Of a stretch of 64,000 bases of DNA, positions 26,537 through 34,081 are shown in pieces. The DNA comes from Shinella kummerowiae. GTDB lineage: Bacteria > Pseudomonadota > Alphaproteobacteria > Rhizobiales > Rhizobiaceae. Under the pieces are notes generated by a model. It worked only from the letters and a program-made list of their open reading frames with translations. It searched no databases and was not told the origin of the DNA. The stretch spans positions 124,001-188,000 of the forward strand of contig NZ_WUMK01000007.1 of the NCBI RefSeq assembly GCF_009827055.1, read 5' to 3'. Position numbers and translations under genes: made by a program. Within the stretch, counting starts at the first letter, position 1. Each line of letters starts with the position of its first letter.

Positions 26537-26977
26537 TCATTCCGGCAGGTGCGTACCCTTGACTGTTCGCGAGTGGCCGCGGAATTCCGCGACGTGCTCG
26601 CCCTCCTGATTGCTGATGCGGATATCGTAGATGCCGCCGCGCCCCCGCCGCGACACTTCACGCGCCGTCGCCGTCAGCCGGTCGCCCCTGAAGGCCGGTG
26701 CGATGAAGGTCACCGAGCAGTGCTGGGCGACGGTGCGCTGGTTGTAGGTGTTGCAGGCAAAGGCGAAGGCCGAATCCGCCAGCGTGAACATGTAGCCGCC
26801 ATGGCAGGTGCCGTGGCCGTTGGTCATGCTCTCGGCGATCGTCATGGTGATCGTCGCCTCGCCAGGAGCGACGGAGATCAACTCCATGCCGAGATGGCGG
26901 GTGGCATTGTCGTCGTCCCACATGGCCTTGGCGCAGGCTTCGGCCAGGGCCTGGGGGGAGAGGCTCGCGGCGCTCAT
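26537..26977 (-). CDS. paaI: Hydroxyphenylacetyl-CoA thioesterase PaaI
   Basis: 146 residues, close in size to E. coli PaaI (140). The catalytic segment is HGTCHGGYMFTLADSAFAFAC, matching the HGG...LAD pattern with the nucleophile Asp. PaaI hydrolyses ring-hydroxylated phenylacetyl-CoA to free CoA. Its ATG overlaps the paaG stop by four bases. Confidence 0.93.
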   Translation of the reverse strand: MSAASLSPQALAEACAKAMWDDDNATRHLGMELISVAPGEATITMTIAESMTNGHGTCHGGYMFTLADSAFAFACNTYNQRTVAQHCSVTFIAPAFRGDRLTATAREVSRRGRGGIYDIRISNQEGEHVAEFRGHSRTVKGTHLPE

Positions 26978-27762
26978 TTGCCGGAGAACTCTGGTTTGCG
27001 CTTTTCGAGGAAGGCGGAAACGCCCTCGGCATAGTCGGCGCTGCGGCCGGCCTCGCGTTGCAGGTCGCGTTCGAGGTCGAGCTGTTCGTCCAGCGAGTTG
27101 GTGGCGGCGGCCTGGATGGCGCGCTTGGTCATGCCGAGACCGCGCGTCGGGCCGGCGGCGAGGCGAGTGGCGAGTGCAGTGGCCTCTTCCATCAGCGTGT
27201 CGTCGTCGACGGCGCGCCAGATCAGGCCCCAGTCGGCGGCGGTTTCGGCGCCGAGCGGTTCGGCGGTCAGCGTCAGCGCCTTGGCGCGGGCTTCGCCGAT
27301 CAGCCGCGGCAGGCTCCAGGTGCCGCCGGAATCCGGCACGAGGCCGATCTTGGAAAAGGCCTGGATGAAGCGGGCGGAACGGGCGGCGAGCGTGATGTCG
27401 CAGGCAAAGGCGATATTGGCGCCAGCACCGGCGGCAACGCCGTTGACGGCGCAGATCACCGGCTTTTCCAGGCTGCGGATCAGGCGCAGCAGCGGATTAT
27501 AGAAGGTCTCGATCGTGTGGCCGAGATCCGGCACGCCCTTCTTGGGATCGCGGTCGCCCAGATCCTGCCCCGCGCAAAAACCGCGGCCGGCGCCGGTGAG
27601 CAGGACGGCACGGACAGCCTCATCCGCATGCGCCCGCTCGAAGCCGGCGCGCAGGGCCAGGTGCATCTCTTCGTTGAAGGCGTTGAGCTTGTCCGGGCGG
27701 TTCAGCGTGAGGGTGAGAACGCCATCGGCAAGCGCCGACAGAATGGTGTCGGATGTGGACAT
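26974..27762 (-). CDS. paaG: 1,2-epoxyphenylacetyl-CoA isomerase PaaG
   Basis: 262 residues, the length of E. coli PaaG. The ATG at 27762 follows GGGAGG. Enoyl-CoA hydratase/isomerase fold: FCAGQDLGDRD, CAVNGVAAGAGANIAFACDI and IGLVPDSGGTWSLPRLIGEA. It turns the ring epoxide into oxepin-CoA. It is the first gene of the paaG-I-K operon, starting from the divergent promoter shared with paaN. Confidence 0.9.
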   Translation of the reverse strand: MSTSDTILSALADGVLTLTLNRPDKLNAFNEEMHLALRAGFERAHADEAVRAVLLTGAGRGFCAGQDLGDRDPKKGVPDLGHTIETFYNPLLRLIRSLEKPVICAVNGVAAGAGANIAFACDITLAARSARFIQAFSKIGLVPDSGGTWSLPRLIGEARAKALTLTAEPLGAETAADWGLIWRAVDDDTLMEEATALATRLAAGPTRGLGMTKRAIQAAATNSLDEQLDLERDLQREAGRSADYAEGVSAFLEKRKPEFSGK

Positions 27763-27814
27763 TTTTCCTCCCTGTCGCCCTTCCCAGCGGCGACCGTAAA
27801 AAAACTCTTGCATA

Positions 27815-27828
27815 AACCGACCGGTCAG
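27815..27828. promoter_or_regulatory. Candidate PaaR operator in the paaG/paaN divergent promoter
   Basis: AACCGACCGGTCAG with the perfect core GACCGGTC, lying between the divergent paaG and paaN starts (100-base gap) and matching the paaJ-upstream site at 12 of 14 positions. It would let one regulator control both directions. Confidence 0.68.
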
Positions 27829-27862
27829 TCAATTATAAAAGCACTGACTGGGAGGAACAGCC

Positions 27863-29524
27863 ATGACCGGACTTTTCGAGCGCCATCGCCCGACGCTGGA
27901 CGCAGCTTTGCAAGCGGCCGCCAAGCGTGACTTCTGGTCTGCCTATCCCGAAGTGCCGAGCGGCAAGATCTATGGCGAGACCGCCAAGGATGACGGGCTC
28001 GCTGCCTACAAGGCGCGGATCGGCAAGGCCTTTGTCCTCGCCGATCATCCGGCGGAAGGCTCCGTTGGTGCGGAAGTCTCGCCTTACGGACCGTCTCTCG
28101 GCATCACCTATCCCGCCATTTCCGTGGATATGCTTGTCTCTGCCTCGCGTGCCGCTGCCCCGCAATGGGCCGCCGCCTCGCCGGAGGTGCGCACCGGCAT
28201 CTGTCTCGAAATCCTCGCCCGCCTCAATGCCCGCAGTTTCGAAATGGCCAATGCGGTTGTGCACACGACGGGCCAGTCTTTCGCCATGGCCTTCCAGGCC
28301 GGCGGCCCGCATGCGCAGGATCGCGGCCTTGAAGCCGTCACCTACGCCTATGCCGAGATGACCCGCACGCCGGCGACGGCGACCTGGACGAAGCCGCAGG
28401 GCAAGGGCGAGCCGATCGTCCTGGAAAAACACTGGCGTGTCGTGCCGCGCGGTGTTTCGCTGGTTATCGGCTGCAACACCTTCCCGACCTGGAACAGCTA
28501 TCCCGGCCTCTTCGCCAGCCTCGCCACCGGCAACACCATCATCGTCAAGCCGCATCCGGCCGCCATCTTGCCACTCGCCATCACCGTCGAGATCGCCCGT
28601 CAGGTGCTGGTGGAAGAGGGGTTTGCCGCCGATATCGTGCTGCTCGCGGCCGATGCGCCCGGTTCCGAAATCACCAAGGACCTCGTGCAGCATCCGGCCG
28701 TCGCCATCGTCGACTACACAGGTTCCAACAGTTTTGGGACCTGGGTCCGTGAAAATGCCGGCACCGCCGACGTCTATACGGAAGAGGCGGGCGTCAACTC
28801 CATTGTCATCGGCGCCACCGACAATTTTCCCGGCATGTGCAGCAATATCGCCTTCTCGCTGTCGCTCTATTCCGGCCAGATGTGCACCGCTCCGCAGGAT
28901 ATCTTTGTGCCGCGCGGCGGCATCGAGACCAATGAGGGCCACAAGACATTCGACGATGTGGCATCCGGCATCGCCGCCGCAGTGGATGGCCTGCTGGCCG
29001 ACCCGGCCCGCGCCGCCGGCATCTGCGGCGCCATTGCCAATCCGGCGACGCTTGCCCGCATCGCCACCGTCCGTTCCCTCGGCCGTCTCGTGCGCGATTC
29101 CGCACCCGTCGACGGCCTCGACGATGCCCGCACGGCAACCCCGCTGATCCTCGCCGTCGATGTGGCGGACAGCGAAACCTATGCGGAAGAAAGGTTCGGC
29201 CCCATCGCCTTCGTCGTCGCGGTCGATGACGTCGTCGATGGCGTGAACCGCGCGGCGGACCTCGCCGAGCGCAAGGGCGCAATCACCGCCGCCCTCTATG
29301 CCACCGACGAGGCGCAGATCCTTGCCGCCGCCGACCGCTTCGCTACGGCGGGCGTCAATCTCTCGGTCAATCTGACCGGCGGCATCTACGTCAACCAGAG
29401 TGCCGCGTTCAGCGATTTCCACGTCACCGGTGCAAACCCCGCGGGCAATGCCAGCCTGACGGATGCGGCTTTTGTCGCCAACCGGTTCCGCGTGGTCATG
29501 TGGCGCCGCCCTGTCGCGGCGTAG
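27863..29524 (+). CDS. paaN: Phenylacetate-degradation aldehyde dehydrogenase PaaN
   Basis: 553 residues, matching the PaaN family (about 550). It starts after GGGAGGAA. It lacks the MaoC domain of PaaZ. The catalytic Cys lies in SLYSGQMCTAPQDIFVPRGG and the fold is ALDH-like (VVPRGVSLVIGCNTFPTWN). PaaN is reported as an alternative dehydrogenase for the ring-opened intermediate. Here both PaaZ and PaaN are kept. It lies upstream of the LIV-type transporter and is divergent to paaG. Confidence 0.9.
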   Translation: MTGLFERHRPTLDAALQAAAKRDFWSAYPEVPSGKIYGETAKDDGLAAYKARIGKAFVLADHPAEGSVGAEVSPYGPSLGITYPAISVDMLVSASRAAAPQWAAASPEVRTGICLEILARLNARSFEMANAVVHTTGQSFAMAFQAGGPHAQDRGLEAVTYAYAEMTRTPATATWTKPQGKGEPIVLEKHWRVVPRGVSLVIGCNTFPTWNSYPGLFASLATGNTIIVKPHPAAILPLAITVEIARQVLVEEGFAADIVLLAADAPGSEITKDLVQHPAVAIVDYTGSNSFGTWVRENAGTADVYTEEAGVNSIVIGATDNFPGMCSNIAFSLSLYSGQMCTAPQDIFVPRGGIETNEGHKTFDDVASGIAAAVDGLLADPARAAGICGAIANPATLARIATVRSLGRLVRDSAPVDGLDDARTATPLILAVDVADSETYAEERFGPIAFVVAVDDVVDGVNRAADLAERKGAITAALYATDEAQILAAADRFATAGVNLSVNLTGGIYVNQSAAFSDFHVTGANPAGNASLTDAAFVANRFRVVMWRRPVAA

Positions 29525-29573
29525 GAGGAGTTTTCGCTTTAACCCTTTGTCTTTGTTGGGAGGAGAAACCGAC

Positions 29574-30707
29574 ATGAAATTTGTGCTCACCACCACCGCC
29601 CTTGCCCTGATCCTTGCGGCCCCCGCTTTCGCCGACATCAAGATCGGTGCCACCATTTCCGAAACCGGCCCTGCCTCGTTCCTCGGCGATCCGGAAGCCA
29701 AGACGCTGAAGCTGCTGGTCGAGGAGATCAATGCGGCCGGCGGCGTCAACGGCGAGAAGCTGGAACTCGTCATCTATGACGACGGCGGCGACCCGAACAA
29801 GGCGCGCACCTTCGCGACCCGCCTCGTGGAAGACGACGAAGTGGTGGCCGTGATCGGCGGCACGACGACCGGCACCTCCATGGCGATCATCCCGGTCTTC
29901 GAGGATGCGGAAGTGCCCTTCATTTCGCTCGCCGGCGCCATCGAGATCATCGATCCGGTCAAGACCTACACTTTCAAGACGCCGCACACGGACCGCATGG
30001 CCTGCGCGAAGATCTTTGAAGACATGAAGAAGAACGCCATCACCAAGATCGGCATGATCTCGGGTTCGGACGGCTTCGGCGCCTCCATGCACAAGCAGTG
30101 CCTGTCGATCGTCGGCGACTATGGCATCGAGGTGCTGGCCGACGAGACCTATGGCCCGACCGATGCCGACATGACGCCGCAGCTCACCAACATCAAGGGC
30201 AAGGACGGCATTCAGGCCGTGCTGAACCCCGGCTTCGGCCAGGGCCCGGCGATCGTGACCCGCAATTATGCCCAGCTCGCCGTCGGCCTGCCGCTCTACC
30301 AGTCGCACGGTGTTGCCTCGGACGGCTTCATCGAGCTTGCCGGCGCGGAAGCCGCGGAAGGTGTTCGCCTGCCGGGCACGGCGCTGCTCGTTGCCGGCCT
30401 GCTGCCGGAAAACGACCCGCAGCGCGCCGTGGTCGTCGCCTACAAGGAAGCCTATGAGAAGGCGACCGGCAAGCCGGTCTCGACCTTCGGCGGTTATGCC
30501 CATGATGCGCTGCGCATCCTCGTCGATGCCATCACGCGCGCCGGCAGCGCCGAGCCGTCCGATATCCGCGATGCGATCGAGGGCACCAAGGGTCTCGTCG
30601 GCACCACAGGCACCGTCACCATGACGGCCGAGGATCACCTCGGCCTCGACCTCTCGGCCTTCCGCATGCTGCAGATCGAAAAGGGCGGCTGGAAGATCGT
30701 CGAGTAA
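29574..30707 (+). CDS. Branched-chain-type ABC transporter binding protein (likely aromatic acid)
   Basis: 377 residues. The ATG at 29574 has GGGAGGAG upstream, and the product starts with a signal peptide (cleavage near AFA-DI). SBP type I (LivK-like) motifs: IKIGATISETGPASFLGDPE, INAAGGVNGEKLELVIYDDG and the VVAVIGGTTTGTSMAI segment. The gene sits inside the phenylacetate island between paaN and the beta-oxidation fusion, so the substrate is more likely phenylacetate or a related aromatic acid than leucine. The substrate is inferred. Confidence 0.82.
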   Translation: MKFVLTTTALALILAAPAFADIKIGATISETGPASFLGDPEAKTLKLLVEEINAAGGVNGEKLELVIYDDGGDPNKARTFATRLVEDDEVVAVIGGTTTGTSMAIIPVFEDAEVPFISLAGAIEIIDPVKTYTFKTPHTDRMACAKIFEDMKKNAITKIGMISGSDGFGASMHKQCLSIVGDYGIEVLADETYGPTDADMTPQLTNIKGKDGIQAVLNPGFGQGPAIVTRNYAQLAVGLPLYQSHGVASDGFIELAGAEAAEGVRLPGTALLVAGLLPENDPQRAVVVAYKEAYEKATGKPVSTFGGYAHDALRILVDAITRAGSAEPSDIRDAIEGTKGLVGTTGTVTMTAEDHLGLDLSAFRMLQIEKGGWKIVE

Positions 30708-30715
30708 TCGAACCT

Positions 30716-30745
30716 GCCGGCCAGCGCTTTAGGGCGCAGGCCGGC
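30716..30745 (+). promoter_or_regulatory. Intercistronic hairpin between binding-protein and LivH-type genes
   Basis: GCCGGCC / GGCCGGC outer arms with an inner GCGC/GCGC pair and a short loop, between the stop at 30707 and the permease start at 30776. Likely lowers downstream expression or shields the upstream mRNA. Confidence 0.65.
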
Positions 30746-30775
30746 GGAATCGTCGTGCGCGAAGCGGAGGCCTCC

Positions 30776-31648
30776 ATGCCCGAACTGCTGCAATTCCTTC
30801 TGTCCGGGATCACGGTTGGCGCCGTCTATGCGCTGGTCGCCCTCGGCTTCACGATCATCTACAACGCCTCCGACGTCGTGAACTTCGCCCAGGGCGAGTT
30901 CGTCATGCTCGGAGGCATGATCACCTTCTTCGCGCATGCAGCCGGCCTGCCGCTGCCGCTTGCCGCCCTCATCGCCATCATCGTGACGGCGGCAATCGGT
31001 GTGGCGCTCAACAAGCTCGCCATCGAGCCTGCGCGCGGCGCGCCCGTCGTCTCGCTGATCATCATCACCATCGGTGCCTCCATCTTTATCCGGGGCGCGA
31101 CACAGCTCGTCTTCGACAAGCAGTTGCACCGCTTCCCGGCCTTTTCCGGCGACCAGCCGATCCTCATCGGCGGCGCGACCATCCTGCCGCAGAGCCTCTG
31201 GGTCATTGCCGGCGCGCTTGCGGTCTTCGTCTGTCTCTGGCTGTTCTTCACCCGCACGCTGATCGGCCGCGCGGTGCTGGCGACCGCCAACAACCGCGTC
31301 GCCGCCCAGCTCGTCGGCATCAACACCAAGTACGTGATGACGCTTTCCTTCGCCATGTCCGCCGCCATCGGCGCGCTGGCCGGCGTCTTGGTGACGCCGA
31401 TCACGCTGACGAGCTACGATGTCGGCCTGGCCCTTGCCCTCAAGGGCTTTGCCGCCGCCATGCTCGGTGGCATGGGCAATCCCAAGGGCGCGCTGGTCGG
31501 TGGCCTGCTGCTGGGCGTGCTGGAGGCCATGACGGCCGGCTATATCAGTTCGCAATACAAGGATGCGGCGGCCTTCGTCGTCATTCTTGCCGTGCTCTTC
31601 GCCATGCCGCAGGGCCTGTTCGGCCGCAAGTCGACGGATCGGGTGTGA
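30776..31648 (+). CDS. livH: Branched-chain-type ABC transporter permease LivH
   Basis: 290 residues; ATG at 30776 with GGAGG upstream. LivH motifs: GITVGAVYALVALGFTIIYN, DVVNFAQGEFVMLGGM, and a C-terminal EAA-like GFAAAMLGGMGNPKGALVGG. About eight membrane segments are present. The final base pairs lead directly into livM (ATG two bases after the stop). Confidence 0.9.
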   Translation: MPELLQFLLSGITVGAVYALVALGFTIIYNASDVVNFAQGEFVMLGGMITFFAHAAGLPLPLAALIAIIVTAAIGVALNKLAIEPARGAPVVSLIIITIGASIFIRGATQLVFDKQLHRFPAFSGDQPILIGGATILPQSLWVIAGALAVFVCLWLFFTRTLIGRAVLATANNRVAAQLVGINTKYVMTLSFAMSAAIGALAGVLVTPITLTSYDVGLALALKGFAAAMLGGMGNPKGALVGGLLLGVLEAMTAGYISSQYKDAAAFVVILAVLFAMPQGLFGRKSTDRV

Positions 31649-31650
31649 CC

Positions 31651-32607
31651 ATGCGGCTTTCCAGCAAGGCGACCACGCTTCTCATCCTCGCCGCGGTCAT
31701 CGCCATCGCGCCGGTCTTCTTCCCGTCGTCCTATTATTTCCGGGTCGGCTCGCTGATCTTCGTCAACGGCCTGGCGGTGACGGGTCTTGTCATCCTCATC
31801 GGCTATGCCGGCCAGATCAGCCTGGGCCATGCCGGTTTCGCGGGCATCGGCGCCTATGCCTGTGCCCTGGCGCCCGTTCATCTCGGCCTGCACCCGGCGC
31901 TTGCCGCCGTGCTCGGCGCGCTTCTGTCGGCGGCTATCGCCTATCTCGTCGGCCGGCCGATCCTGCGGCTCAAGGGCTATTATCTCGCCGTCACCAGCCT
32001 CGGCTTTGGCATCCTCGTCTCCATGGTGCTGTCCAACGAGGCGCAACTGACCGGCGGGCCGGATGGCATGGCGGTGCCGGAGCTCGGCTTGCGCGCCGTG
32101 CTGAAGGCGATCGGCATCGACCTGTCGAACACCGAGTTCTGGTATGCCTTTTCCGGCCTCGTGCTGGTGCTCGGCGCGTGGCTGGCGCTCAATCTCTACC
32201 ATAGCCCGACCGGCCGGGCGCTGCGCGCCCTGCATGGTTCGGAGGTCGCGGCCCGCACGGTCGGTGTCGATGTCGCGCATTACAAGCTCGTCGCCTTCGT
32301 GCTCTCGGCGATCTATGCCTCGGTGTCGGGCTCGCTCTTGGCGCTGCAGAACAAGTTCATCACGCCGGATGTCGCAGGCTTCATGCATTCCATCGAGATG
32401 GTCACCATGACGGTGCTCGGTGGTGCCGGTTCCGTGCTTGGCGCCATTCTCGGGGCAGCGATCCTGACGACCCTGCCGCAGGTGCTGACGATCTTCCAGG
32501 AATACGAACAGCTCATGCTCGGCCTCGTCATGATGCTGGTGATGATCTTCATGCGCGAGGGGCTCTTGCCCTCGATCACGCGCCGCATCCGGGGGAGGGC
32601 GGAATGA
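31651..32607 (+). CDS. livM: Branched-chain-type ABC transporter permease LivM
   Basis: 318 residues from ATG at 31651; an earlier GTG at 31645 overlaps the livH stop. LivM signatures: LIGYAGQISLGHAGFAGIGA, and AARTVGVDVAHYKLVAFVLS followed by MTVLGGAGSVLGAILGAAIL. Its stop overlaps the livG ATG by four bases. Confidence 0.9.
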   Translation: MRLSSKATTLLILAAVIAIAPVFFPSSYYFRVGSLIFVNGLAVTGLVILIGYAGQISLGHAGFAGIGAYACALAPVHLGLHPALAAVLGALLSAAIAYLVGRPILRLKGYYLAVTSLGFGILVSMVLSNEAQLTGGPDGMAVPELGLRAVLKAIGIDLSNTEFWYAFSGLVLVLGAWLALNLYHSPTGRALRALHGSEVAARTVGVDVAHYKLVAFVLSAIYASVSGSLLALQNKFITPDVAGFMHSIEMVTMTVLGGAGSVLGAILGAAILTTLPQVLTIFQEYEQLMLGLVMMLVMIFMREGLLPSITRRIRGRAE

Positions 32608-33389
32608 GCCTGCTTCAGATCGAAGGCCTGGGCATCGATTTCGGCGGCCTGCGTGCCGTCCACGATGTCGGCTTCTCCTTGAAACCCGGCGAGATCGTCT
32701 CCGTCATCGGCCCGAACGGTGCCGGCAAGACGACGCTGTTCAATATGATCTCCGGCGTCTATGCCCCGGCACGCGGCCGCGTCGTGCTGGATGGCGAGGA
32801 TGTCACCCGCATGCCGCCGCATCTGCTCGCCCGCCGCGGCCTGTCGCGCACCTTCCAGAACCTGCAAATCTTCCAGTCGATGAGCGTGCTGGAAAACGCC
32901 GTCGCCGGCCATCACCTGCACGAGCGCGGCTCGGTCTTTGCCGATCTCTTCGCGCTGCCCGCCGCGCGCCGCCGCAGCCAGGCGTCGGGAGAAAGCGCCC
33001 GCGCGTTGCTCGACCGCGTCGGCCTTGGCCGTGCTGCCGAGCAGGAGGCGGGCTCGCTCTCCTACGGCGCGCTGAAGCGGCTGGAAATCGCCCGTGCGCT
33101 GGCGTTGAAACCGCGTGTGCTGCTGCTCGACGAACCGGCCGCCGGCTGCAATGCCGTCGAAACCGAGGAGATCGATCACCTCATCGCGCAGGTCGCGGCC
33201 GAAGGCGTGTCGATCCTCCTGGTGGAGCACGACATGAAAATGGTCATGCGCATTTCCAACCATATCGTGGTGCTCGATCACGGCGAGAAGATCGCCGAAG
33301 GCGAGCCGGCGGCGATTGCGCGTAATCCGCGCGTGATCGAAGCCTATCTGGGTGCCCAGGCGACGGAGGCGAAGCATGTTGACGGTTGA
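32604..33389 (+). CDS. livG: Branched-chain-type ABC transporter ATPase LivG
   Basis: 261 residues. Walker A GPNGAGKTT, Q-loop region LSRTFQNLQIF, signature LSYGALKRLEIARAL (SYG rather than SGG, usual for LivG) and Walker B VLLLDEPAAGCN, with VEHDMKMVM after it. Its end overlaps livF by 14 bases. Confidence 0.9.
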   Translation: MSLLQIEGLGIDFGGLRAVHDVGFSLKPGEIVSVIGPNGAGKTTLFNMISGVYAPARGRVVLDGEDVTRMPPHLLARRGLSRTFQNLQIFQSMSVLENAVAGHHLHERGSVFADLFALPAARRRSQASGESARALLDRVGLGRAAEQEAGSLSYGALKRLEIARALALKPRVLLLDEPAAGCNAVETEEIDHLIAQVAAEGVSILLVEHDMKMVMRISNHIVVLDHGEKIAEGEPAAIARNPRVIEAYLGAQATEAKHVDG

Positions 33390-34077
33390 GGGACTGCGCT
33401 CGCGCTACGGCCGCATCGAGGTGCTGCACGGCATCGATCTCGATGTCGCCTCGGGTGAAATCGTCACCGTTGTCGGCGCGAACGGCGCCGGCAAGACGAC
33501 GCTGCTGAAATGCCTTTCCGGCATCCAGCCGGTTTCTTCGGGCTCTATCGTCTTCCGCGGCGAGGCGCTGACGACCGTGCCGGCGCATGCCCGCGTGCGC
33601 CGCGGCCTCGCTCAGTCGCCCGAGGGCCGGCAGATCTTCACCAACCTGACGGTGGAGGAAAATCTTCGGCTCGGCGCCTATCTCTTCGCCGACGACAAGG
33701 TGGAGCGCGACATGCAGGACGCCTTCGCGATGTTCCCGATCCTCAAGGAGAAGCGAAACCTTGCTGCGGGCGGTCTTTCCGGCGGGCAGCAGCAGATGCT
33801 GGCGATTGCCCGTGCGCTGATGGCGCGCCCCTCGTGCCTGTTGCTCGACGAGCCGAGCATGGGCCTCGCCCCCATCCTCGTCGCGCAGATCTTCGACGTG
33901 GTAAAAAGCCTGAAGGCGCTCGACGTCACCGTGCTCCTCGTCGAGCAGAACGCTTTTGGCGCGCTCTCCGTCGCCGATCGCGGTTATGTCATGGAGACGG
34001 GGCGCATCACCATGTCCGGCCCCGCCGCCGACCTGATCGCGGACGAACGCATCCGCGCCGCTTACCTGGGAATATGA
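33376..34077 (+). CDS. livF: Branched-chain-type ABC transporter ATPase LivF
   Basis: 233 residues; ATG at 33376 inside the livG end. Walker A GANGAGKTT, Q-loop with LAQSPEGRQIFTNLTVEENL, signature LSGGQQQML and Walker B LLLDEPSMGLAP. It pairs with LivG. It is four bases before the hydratase/dehydrogenase fusion gene. Confidence 0.9.
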   Translation: MLTVEGLRSRYGRIEVLHGIDLDVASGEIVTVVGANGAGKTTLLKCLSGIQPVSSGSIVFRGEALTTVPAHARVRRGLAQSPEGRQIFTNLTVEENLRLGAYLFADDKVERDMQDAFAMFPILKEKRNLAAGGLSGGQQQMLAIARALMARPSCLLLDEPSMGLAPILVAQIFDVVKSLKALDVTVLLVEQNAFGALSVADRGYVMETGRITMSGPAADLIADERIRAAYLGI

Positions 34078-34081
34078 GACC

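Noticed and set aside
27833-29773. A 646-codon minus-strand frame opposite paaN
   Set aside because: No ribosome site or domain; the opposite strand has a full ALDH-type PaaN.
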